In this document: piece after piece, positions 55,559 through 64,000 of the stretch
Position numbering within the stretch: position 1 is the stretch's first letter
How the letters are laid out: each line of letters begins with the position of its first letter
NCBI GenBank assembly: GCA_015680685.1
Contig: MNCI01006929.1
Span: 824,726-888,725, forward strand
DNA length: 64,000 bases
Source: Gnetum montanum
Taxonomy: Eukaryota > Streptophyta > Gnetopsida > Gnetales > Gnetaceae
Direction of reading: 5' to 3'
Notes under the pieces: generated by a model
Databases searched by the model: none
What the model saw: the letters and a program-made list of their open reading frames with translations, nothing else
What the model was told of the DNA's origin: nothing
Translations under genes and position numbers: made by a program

Positions 55559-57425
55559 TGAAAACTCGTCCTCAAGTACAGAAGAAGAGGAACAAGTTTT
55601 TTACAAAATATATTAGGGGGGTGTGGACTTATATGACTAATATGCAAAGTGACACAGAGAAAAACAGACAAATACAGAAGTACCCAAGTATACAATATTA
55701 CAATTATGTACAAAATTGGTGTTGATGAAAATTAGGAAAGAACACCAATGGATCCAAAGAACATCCAACCCCTCTTGGCAACAAAAGAATGAGGGAGAGG
55801 TAGAAGAGATTCAGTATTCATGAACAATCTCCCACGAGTGATATGTTTGCATCCTCCTTGGTGATGACAGTCCTGCTTCCAGTCCATGCTTCTCATTGCA
55901 ATCACAACAAAACCAAGGATTAGTATATATAGTACATAAATAATGGTTGGATACCTTGTCTCGTTAGTGATTTTATCTAGCCAAGTTGTGATTGTAATAG
56001 ATTGATTGCTTGATATTATTAGTGGAAAGACTAATCAATGGGTTAAATAAGAGAAGAAATCCATATAATTCAGAAAGATCTTGACACAAGGAGTAGTGAA
56101 AAGAAGGTATTCACAACAATAAAAAGGAATTCATTATAAATAGTTATGAAGGTGCTTACAATTTGGATGACATGGATGGGGTAAATAAAAGGAAATTAAT
56201 TGTAACAATGTCTAAGGGTAAAGAACTTAACTTAACCAAACCAAAAGGTATGCAAGTGGGTTCTCCCCAAAGTAGGAACAGGCCTTTTATGCCATTGCAT
56301 AACTTCAAACCAAGGAGTCCATGAGCTCCATGGATGATTAATGATTACAGAAAGTTAAGTGAAAAAACCTGAAAGTAACTAATTGAGAAACCTGATACAT
56401 CAAACTAGAACACTGAATCAAAACAAGAAACTGGCAGTGAGGTGAGATATGGAAAGCATAGATGGATGATAGAGAAAGTGGAATGGAGTTCCTAATTATG
56501 GTAACATACAACCTCTTGTGAATTTCATGATTAATTGACTTGCTAGGATCCTTCCTTAATCCAGATCAAAACCAACCACTTTCAGTGACTTCACATCGAC
56601 ATTCTAAAGCAAGTCCATCCCTTGAGACACAAGAATGCTACCACAAAATAGCCATCATTCCAAATTGGAGTGAAGATTAGGAAGTGAGAAAGGGCCTTAG
56701 TTAGAGGAGACAAGGCAAGCCTGATAACTAGTGCTTGTAGCCCTTTCATTTTGTCTAAGGGGTGTCCTTTGAATTTCCATGTTGTTGTTTTTTTTTCTTC
56801 TTGAATGGGAACCAAACCATGTAAAGACCCATGCATTTTTTTGCATTTATTTTGTCCAAGGGATGTGCTTTGAATCCTGATCTTTCTCTTTTTTTTTTCT
56901 TTTTTTTTGTGATGAGGACCACACCATGCAAGGACTTATTTGACTTCCTATTGTGAAATGACGCAGAACAGTGAGAAGCTTATGAGAACACTCCTACACA
57001 CACGAAAATAGAAAAGCACAAAGAATACCACATTCCTTTGAAGCCATACCCTGTCCAAACCTTTGATTCCTTCCTAATTCCAGAAACTACACAAGTCACC
57101 AGTTTATTAGAGTTGCATTAATGGAGAAGAGACTACACGCTTCCAAAACAAGGAAAACCATAGAGCATGTGGATGGGTGGATGATGTGGACCCATTGCTT
57201 GTTACATGAAAAAAAACCATGTCCTACTTGTTAGTAACGACATTCAAAGTCAAAAACCATACATCAATAATCAAATTACAAATGAAACATACCACCATCG
57301 AGTAGCACATTACCATTGTACCTAGCACCTTATTAGCAAAAAGAGTATAGAATTATATCAAACATATGAAAATATAAAAGAAAGTGAAATAGTATCTAAG
57401 AAATATTAAATATACTAATGATGGT
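55559..57425 (-). other. ORF2-less internal region of element H
   Basis: Up to 55900 no reliable ORF2 homology. From 55900 to 57425 the spacer matches D: the AACTTAACTTAACCAAACC block (56227), GGAGTCCATGAGCTCCATGG (56307), purine tracts (minus, about 56800 and 56905) and GGATGGGTGGATGATGTGGA (57171). No gene. Confidence 0.6.
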
Positions 57426-58316
57426 TGATGAGTGGCTAGGTATCCCTATGCCCAACCATACGAATATGAGTATTCACGCGCGATCCGATCGAACTCCGTG
57501 GATAGGCTAGTTGTGGTATCTAGATCATTACACATTGATCACAGTTCGCTGTCTTCACACATGGACTAGTATTTGCTTTGTCACGTATGGTTTAGTCCAG
57601 ACTGAGGCATATGATGTGATCCTAAACTAATGCTACTCCTAGAGACAATGGAGAATAATATTAATTAAACTAATGAGTAATAGGAAATGAGTCTAAGCTA
57701 GCCTAAGTGCGATGAGTATCCGTTCCTTAATCATCTGTACACATCTTAGACCTCGTGCATGACTACTACTGGGATTACCAAGCGCCATTCCTAGGTACAC
57801 TACTGGGTTGTCAAGTAGTCACACTTAAATGCTTGTGATTAATTCCTACTCATTCCACATTTAACAATAGGAATAGTAAATGATGATAGATAAATATTAA
57901 CTAAGAAAGCAATAAATAACAAAAACAATTAACAATTAAATTAAACAATTAAACTAAGTGAATGCTGCAATGATGAAGTAATCTTGATCTTTATTGCCGA
58001 TCATGTGCATGTCCAAGTACATCACACTCAAATAAAGGTTCCATACAATTAAAAGCATCACATTGTGGGCATGCACTAGGAAAATAATCTAACTCCTACA
58101 AAAACAAACTGAAAAAGTCTAGCTATAAATGAAAAAAGGATGACTAAATGAGGTGGAGGGCCCTCTTATTTATAGGCCGAGATAGGTGGCTGTGTAAATG
58201 GGGCCCTGTCAACGCAGCGTTGTTGTGTCGATGGGGCCGCGTATACGTGGTCGCGACATCGACGGGGCCACTTATATGCAGCCCAATCGATGCATCGACT
58301 GATTAGCGCTTCATCA
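57426..58316 (-). repeat. 3' LTR of element I
   Basis: Minus-strand start TGATGAAGCGC at 58316, end at 57426. The U3 has CATCGAC/GTCGATG and GTATACG palindromic words and TATAAATAAGAGG (58181-58169). R/U5 match A and B (the ATCTTTATTGCCG complement near 57990, TTGGTAA repeats near 57780-57815). Confidence 0.9.
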
Positions 58317-58331
58317 TAGCCCCACAACTGA
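58317..58331 (-). promoter_or_regulatory. Polypurine tract of element I
   Basis: Minus-strand TCAGTTGTGGGGCTA directly before the 3' LTR; a C interrupts the purine core. Confidence 0.75.
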
Positions 58332-58484
58332 ATAACAACTCGTCCTTGAGTCAAAGAAAGTGAGGAACAAGCTCAATTGAATACACAGTGGATAGGTATG
58401 GGATTATTGACTAACTAGAAATTTATTCATGCCGTAGTGGTGAATTAAACAAAATTTAGACACAACACACAGAAAATCCTATGA

Positions 58485-59099
58485 TTACAAAATTAGTGAA
58501 ACTCTTGTAGTTCCTGGTGGCGATGGCTCCTCCATAGGTGTCTTTTCCTTTTCTTGGGCTCTAGGTCTTTGGATTTGATGGCGTTGAAGTATGGGCTGGA
58601 CTGTCTCCTCTTGTAAGGCCTTGAGTGCCTTGGCATGCGTGTGAGTTTGCACTTGTGCCATAGAGGTAGCCCAGTCAGCCTTCCCTTTTTCCTCCACCAC
58701 CCTTTTATTCTCTATCAATAGTTTATTGAGTTGCTCAGTTCTGAAAGTGTCCAGCTGGTTCTAAGCAACCTTTGGCCCTGTATTCAGAAGGTTTAATACT
58801 TCTAAAATGGCTTGAACAGAGAAATCAATAGTCACACCACAAATGTTAACCATGGTGCCTTCTTCTTTATTGTGTCAAAATTGGTACGTTTCCGCTAAGT
58901 ACCAAGCACCACTTTCAGAGAGGGTATCTCCTACTTCTGCTTGCCTAGACCGTATGGTAGGAGGATCTTCTTGATGAATGCTGAATAATTGTTCCTCCTA
59001 TTCTGCTTGTTGTACAGTAGGGTCTTGTCTTTCACCTCTCTGAGATCGTTTGATTGCACCTTGAGCATGACCTTCCTGTTGTCCGCATTTTGGGACCAT
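58485..59099 (-). pseudogene. ORF2 of element I, internally deleted
   Basis: ATG at 59099 follows a GATTGCAG acceptor. The N-terminal Gln-rich part and the start of the domain are present (SGAWYLAETYQF, VNICGVTIDFS, LNLLNTGPKV), then near 58770 it jumps to the coiled coil (NQLDTFRTEQLNKLLIENKR, QVQTHTHAKALKALQEE) and on to a short Pro-rich end (MEEPSPPGTTRVSLIL) with a natural stop at 58485. The FPxLPxPW tail block is lost. Only a few internal stops remain. Confidence 0.8.
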
Positions 59100-59128
59100 C
59101 TGCAATCACACGGGACCAATCATTAGTA
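59100..59128 (-). promoter_or_regulatory. Branch point and 3' splice site before ORF2 (I)
   Basis: Minus strand TACTAAT (59128-59122) and TGTGATTGCAG ending at 59100, directly followed by ATG. Same layout and spacing as in A and B. Confidence 0.6.
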
Positions 59129-59264
59129 AGGTTGTTACCAAAGTTAGGTTATACCTTACTTCTTGCCCTAATAGATTTACTTTATTTCCATGTGATGTTA
59201 ATTATTGGATGAACATGTCCCCGAAAGATTATAGTGTTGAGTCCTCTTTGCTTAGGTGGTTTCC

Positions 59265-59674
59265 NNNNNNNNNNNNNNNNNNNNNNNNNNNNNNNNNNNN
59301 NNNNNNNNNNNNNNNNNNNNNNNNNNNNNNNNNNNNNNNNNNNNNNNNNNNNNNNNNNNNNNNNNNNNNNNNNNNNNNNNNNNNNNNNNNNNNNNNNNNN
59401 NNNNNNNNNNNNNNNNNNNNNNNNNNNNNNNNNNNNNNNNNNNNNNNNNNNNNNNNNNNNNNNNNNNNNNNNNNNNNNNNNNNNNNNNNNNNNNNNNNNN
59501 NNNNNNNNNNNNNNNNNNNNNNNNNNNNNNNNNNNNNNNNNNNNNNNNNNNNNNNNNNNNNNNNNNNNNNNNNNNNNNNNNNNNNNNNNNNNNNNNNNNN
59601 NNNNNNNNNNNNNNNNNNNNNNNNNNNNNNNNNNNNNNNNNNNNNNNNNNNNNNNNNNNNNNNNNNNNNNNNNN
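59265..59674. other. Assembly gap, 410 N
   Basis: Run of N in the spacer of element I, at the place where B has its internal GATATC/TATA module. Frames crossing it are artefacts. Confidence 1.
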
Positions 59675-60813
59675 TTGAAAAATTAAGCTGAGGGTAAGAA
59701 ATTGTGTGAGTGAGCTATGTCCTAAGTGAAGATTACAACAAAAATTACACAAGTGGATCCTTCCCAAAGCAGGTTCCAACCTATAATGCCCTTGTGTAAC
59801 CACACTTAAAGTGTCTATGGGCACTAGAAGGGTTAAATGTAATCTTCACTAATTCCATAAAACACACACATGTAAATACCACTATGATGAGGTATGAATT
59901 CAATGCTATACAAGACACGAGTCAAAAATACATGAACAGCGAGATGGAATGAATCGGAGAAGGGATTGTAGAGATTGGGACGTGAGGTAACTGACTCAGG
60001 GGACAATGAATCTTGCGTGTAAAGCATGATTAACGTGTCATTAACCCCTCATTCCGAGATCAGGACCAAGTCCATTCCTCTAATTAGTGACTTCGCATTG
60101 TTTCATCCCATAATGAGCAACTATGAGAGTACCATAACAACAAGGCATACGATCACTTGGCGTTTTGTTCAAGGGAGGAGTGATTTTTGTTTTGTGGCAC
60201 GTTTCTTGTTCTTTTCTTTTTTTCTATCTTCTTTTTTTTAATACTAAATCCAGGGAAGCCGCCAACCATCAGGCATGGGTGCATGTCTTTCCAATGGAAC
60301 CCCCTAGAACAACATTGGATTTTTGAGTGCCCTTTTGATTACTCTTACTCCCATTTTTCATTAGATCTACAAGGATCTTAGTACAGCCACATTGCATGAT
60401 AACTCCCACAGATGTCACCAAAGAGAATCCACAAGTCCCCTTGATGTCACACCCTAATCATTCCCTCTTGGTCCATCCTTCTTCATTCTAGGTACAATGA
60501 ACACAAAATTAATTTTAAGTTTTAAAAATGTCAAGAATATCACTGTACCCTTGAACAGAACCTCTTATTTGTAGAGTGGATGTATGGGTGTAGTGGGCTC
60601 ACTGTCCAAATAATTGATCACCAGAGACTTGATAGCATAAAACAACATCTCAACCAACGAGTCACGTGAGTGTTTTATTCATGGACGAGATTACTTACAA
60701 AAAACATAAAAAGAAAAAAATATCAAAAGATAAAACAAAAAGTTTAAAAATGAAAAACTAGAAAACAAAAATTGAAAAATTAAAGAAAAATAAAAATTTA
60801 TTAATCCTGCTTG
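59675..60813 (-). other. Spacer between gag and ORF2, element I
   Basis: Conserved with B: minus-strand blocks GAACCTGCTTTGGGAAGGAT (about 59785), GGAATGGACTTGGTCCTGAT (about 60080), the purine-rich tract (60240-60200), GGGGGTTCCATTGGAAAGAC (about 60305), an AATAAA signal (60679-60674), a GTAAGT donor-like word (60698-60693) and a T-rich tract after the gag stop. No protein frame is conserved. Confidence 0.65.
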
Positions 60814-62814
60814 TTATTTAGAATGGGAGTTATCCTCCATAACTAAACGGGTGAGCATGGCAGGATTAATAAATGGATGATGAGGATTCTTGCATATTGG
60901 AAATATTGGAATTGGTCCATACTTACCCCATTGGGGTTCACACACTTGGTTACAATAAGCATAGTGGGGCACTTTATGCGATGTAGTTCCTGGATAATGA
61001 GTTGACCCACTATGATGTTTGGGACTGTTAGATGGTATGCAAGGATTAAGATGATGCCTCCCATGGTTGTGTTCATTGGCCCGTATAGTTGTTGTAGTGT
61101 AAGTTGGTGGCCTTGATGAAGTAACATGAGGCATTGGGTTCGAAGAGGAAGATACACCATAGTGTTGGATTTGTGCTGAGTTGGTGGATGCAGTGGTTTC
61201 TAAATTGTCATGTCCCTTTCGACGATCACGTCTAAAGAAGGGACGCCTTCGACGTTGTGAAGGACCTCCACTTCTATTGATAGTAACAACACAAGTAACG
61301 TTTGTAGGTTGGTGCTATGGTGCAAAATCTTCTGGCATGGCTAGTGGTGATGTAGAAGGGGGTGAAGTATGAGAATGTTGAGGTTGAGGAAAAGTGTAAG
61401 GCACATGAGGTGGTGATCTTGTTGGAGAGGACATGGGTGGATAGTACTCGGGAGAATGATAACGATGAGCTGAGGTAGAGGATGCTAATCATGTTGGAGA
61501 AATAGGATGTTGGACATAATAAGCATTTGGTGCTGGGACATACGAAGGGTATGGTCCAGTTGGTGGTGACCTCTCCCACAACTAAGGTCTTTACCATTGT
61601 GGTTGGACACAGTATTTCTGTACGAACTCTAGATGTAACATTCTTTTCCAATGCTCATGTAAATGTGACAAAACTGGACATTGGCCTTTGGGATGATCAT
61701 ATAGATAGATGTTACATTGATATGTGAAATTGGCAGTTGAGTTCTTATTCTTATCATCTTCTACCCTTCTTTCTGATTGTCGCATGGTGTCCTGTCCTAT
61801 TTCTCGATTTGGCATAGTTTTTCCTCTAATAATGTTGGTATATTCTACACATCTTTCATGTACCCAGTCTATCATCTTATTGATCTTTGCCTCAATTTCA
61901 TCTAGTGATTCTAGGATTGGCAAAGAGGATTCCACCTCCTTGAAGTGAGTTGATTTCTCCTATTCATGATCATGGACCCTTGTTAAGTTGAAATTTTGAT
62001 CCTATTGAGAACCTTCAACATTCTCCCATTTGGCTATTTCTCCTTCTTCTTTTGCTATTCACTTAATAAGCTCTTGGAGTTGATGGGTTCATAGCTCATA
62101 TAGTTGACCTTGGGCGTACATCCCTAGGGTCTCCCTTGTTTCATTACGGAGCCCATCTATGATATGGTACATTAGCCTCTCCTCAGAGAACCCATGGCTT
62201 GGGAAATTATTTAATAGTGCATAATATCTTTCTAAGGCCATGTCCAAGGGTTCATGTTGCACTTGTTTCCATTCTTGGATTTTTCTCCTCAAGGCTAACA
62301 CTCTTACATAGGTTTGATATCTTTCATTGAAAAGTTCTACCATTGTTGGCCAACATTGAATTGATTTTGGTTTGAATGACCTATACCATACTTTTTCTTG
62401 GCCAATGAGTGTCATAGGAAAGAGCTTAAGTTTTTTCCACCCATTATCAATATTGTTCCATGTACAAGCATCATAGAAGGCTTGTAAATGTTTTTTCGGA
62501 TCTGAATCATAGCCTCCTGAAAACTTGGGAAAGTTGTTTAAATCAAGCACCGGAAGACGACTTTCCTTACAATGCCTGCGGGCTATTCGAACAGCCTCCT
62601 ATATTTCCATTAAGCTTGTAGTGGCCAGTGGGGGTTTATTTTCATCGGTTAAGTTATTCTTTCATGCGTTGGGATGATGTTGTCTTTGTTTATGTTTATA
62701 AGAAACCCCCACCTTGGGTTGCATACTCCAATCTTCATTGTTATAATATTTGTTGGTTCTCCAATGAATTGCCTCACTAGATGTGGCATTATTATAGTCT
62801 TGTAGGAGAGACAT
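60814..62814 (-). pseudogene. gag of element I, nearly complete but broken
   Basis: ATG at 62814 (MSLLQDYNN). Capsid core at 62550-62089 (LDLNNFPKFSGGYDSDPKKH, KVWYRSF, LFNERYQTYVRV, YHIIDGLRNETRETLGMYA) in one open frame. A helical part (61935-61760) and the Cys/His motif (61733-61655: C, then Tyr for the second Cys, YDH, KGQCP, HLHEHW) follow. The Pro-rich tail ends with a basic RRRRR-type stretch near 61235 and MEDNSHSK before a stop near 60814. A few stops and frame changes break it. It is the best gag here. Confidence 0.88.
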
Positions 62815-62937
62815 GGTTGTGAAGTTGTGTGTGAAATTACATGTGACTTTTTATAATTACTTTTTTTCTAAAATAAATATTGTTAAGTCCTTTATAGCAA
62901 CCTTGTATGATGTAACTAATCTAAATAGCTAGCACCA

Positions 62938-62956
62938 TCCCCGGCAACGGCACCAA
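62938..62956 (-). promoter_or_regulatory. Primer-binding site of element I
   Basis: Minus-strand TTGGTGCCGTTGCCGGGGA next to the LTR. It is the tRNA-Asp-type site of Athila/Calypso and the least decayed copy here. Confidence 0.9.
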
Positions 62957-63279
62957 TGATGAGCGGCTAGGTATCCCTACGCCCAACCATATGAATACAA
63001 GCGTTCATGGATGATCCAATCGAACTCCGCGAACAAGATAGTTGTGGTATCTAGATCATTACAGGTTGATCGTAGTTCGTTGTCTTCCCACGTGGACTAG
63101 TATTTTCTTTGTCACGTATGGTTTAGTCCAGACTGAGGTGTATGATGTGATCCTAAACTAATGCTACTCCTAGAGACAATGGAGAATAATATTAATTAAA
63201 CTAATGAGTAATAGGAAATGAGTCTAAGCTATCCTAAGTACGATGAGTATCTGTTTCTTAATCATTCGTACACATCTCG
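62957..63279 (-). repeat. 5' LTR of element I, truncated
   Basis: Matches 57426-57750 of the 3' LTR until about 63279, then switches into gag-tail sequence of J. The join lies in similar short words (CTACTGG in the LTR, CTAGTGG in gag), as in a microhomology deletion. Confidence 0.85.
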
Positions 63280-64000
63280 TACTACTAGTGGTGATGTAGA
63301 AGGAGGTAAAGGATGAGAGCATTGAGAGCAAGGAGAAGTATGAGGAACAAGAGATGGTGATCTCGTAGTAGAGTACATGGGTTGATGATACTCGAGAGAG
63401 TGATAACAATGAAGTGAAGTAGAGGATGTTGATCTAGTTGGAGAAACAGGATGTTGAACATGATAAGCACTTGGTTTTGGATGGTATGAACGGTGTGGCC
63501 AGTTTGGTGATGCCCCCCCCACAATTGGGGGTTTTGCCATAGTGATTGAGTGCAATATTGAGGCTAGTAAGAATTTTCCCATGGATAATACAATGAGTCG
63601 TGGGATTGTCCATAAAGTTTTGGAACAGGAATGCATCCAACCACATACTTCTGTATGAAATCTGGATGTAACATTCTTTCCCAATGCTCATGTAGATGTG
63701 ACAAGATTGGGCATTAGCCTTTTGGGTGATCATACAGGCAAACATCGCATTGATACTTATGTTTTTCAGTGAGCCCTATCCTCATTTTCATCAGCCCTTC
63801 TTTCCAAGTGTTGAATGGTATTTTGCCCTGTTTCTAGGTTTAGTATCCTCTATTTATTTTGGTCATCAAATTTATCTTACATCGGTCTCCCACTAATAAT
63901 ATCTACATATTCTCTACATTTTTCATGTGCCCACTCTATCATCTTGTTGATCTTTGCCTCAATTTCATCTAGTGATTTTAGTATTGGCAAAGGTAGAAAT
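63280..64000 (-). pseudogene. gag of element J, continues past the window
   Basis: Pro/Ser/His-rich tail (63500-63285), an inserted-looking segment with GWMHSC near 63640, and the Cys/His motif near 63755-63690 with C..C, YDH, then a stop where the residue before the third Cys would be, CP and HLHEHW. The upstream helix runs to the window end. Same family as I. Confidence 0.75.

Larger units (their letters stand above)
54422..57425 (-). mobile_element. Element H: truncated Athila-like element
   Basis: Minus strand: 3' LTR (54422-55542), polypurine tract, then about 350 bp with no clear ORF2 and a spacer (55900-57425) homologous to the D and E spacers. ORF2 has been almost entirely deleted, and everything upstream is cut by the LTR of I at 57426. 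Confidence 0.75.
57426..63279 (-). mobile_element. Element I: non-autonomous gag-ORF2 element
   Basis: Minus strand: truncated 5' LTR, the best preserved primer site, full-length broken gag, spacer (partly in a gap), ORF2 with the middle deleted, polypurine tract, 3' LTR. No pol. The layout equals A and B, so loss of pol is a family feature rather than a single accident. Confidence 0.88.

Noticed and set aside
59209-59824. Open frames across 59265-59674
   Set aside because: Artefacts of the second N run, which lies in the non-coding spacer of element I.

Overview
This window looks like intergenic DNA from a plant with a large, repeat-rich nuclear genome. It has three lineages of Ty3/gypsy LTR retrotransposon, tRNA-Asp-type primer sites, heavy stop-codon decay, nested insertions and two assembly gaps (38333-38937, 59265-59674). 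I found no intact host gene. The advanced decay and the mix of Athila-like and Tat-like elements would fit a gymnosperm or another giant plant genome, but the species cannot be fixed from sequence alone.

Layout. 1-4399: AT-rich DNA with a degenerate tandem array, a cluster of tRNA-like SINE pieces and a decayed Pro-rich ORF. 4400-6966: LTR, primer site and gag of an Athila-like element (C1). 6967-12100: a decayed Tat-type pol (C2; RT, then archaeal-type RNase H, then integrase). 12960-24622: minus-strand Athila-like element E, split by element B (16531-23768, target-site duplication CCATT) and cut at its right edge by LTR F. 24623-27417: LTR F, a 4 x 151-bp minisatellite, a 3 x 46-bp repeat and AT-rich DNA. 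27418-31750: minus-strand Tat-like pol (G), in which an extra RNase H lies before RT. 31751-48335: minus-strand Athila-like element D with gag, protease, RT, RNase H, integrase, spacer, ORF2 and LTR, split by element A (37266-42724, target-site duplication GACCT). 48336-53276: a pol fragment, then a less repetitive, locally GC-rich stretch with an inverted repeat, a duplicated exon-like unit and a split direct repeat. 53277-64000: LTR K, then minus-strand elements H, I and J.

The connecting theme is one Athila-like superfamily. Its long second protein (ORF2, about 930 codons) sits after pol, in the position where other plant elements carry an env-like gene. ORF2 has an N-terminal domain resembling the 'putative plant transposon protein' family, a long coiled coil and a conserved C-terminal tail. 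D appears to be the autonomous form. A, B and I lack pol but keep gag and/or ORF2, as expected of non-autonomous derivatives. Where it can be read, the ORF2 start directly follows a splice-acceptor-like signal with a TACTAAC-type branch point. Upstream of ORF2 lies an internal TATA module that resembles the U3 promoter of the same element's LTRs, and the spacer also carries purine-rich tracts. I infer that ORF2 had its own transcription unit or spliced messenger. This is the most interesting system in the window.

All coding regions are pseudogenes with in-frame stops, many of them at positions where Gln, Arg or Trp codons would be expected. Domain boundaries are estimated by eye.
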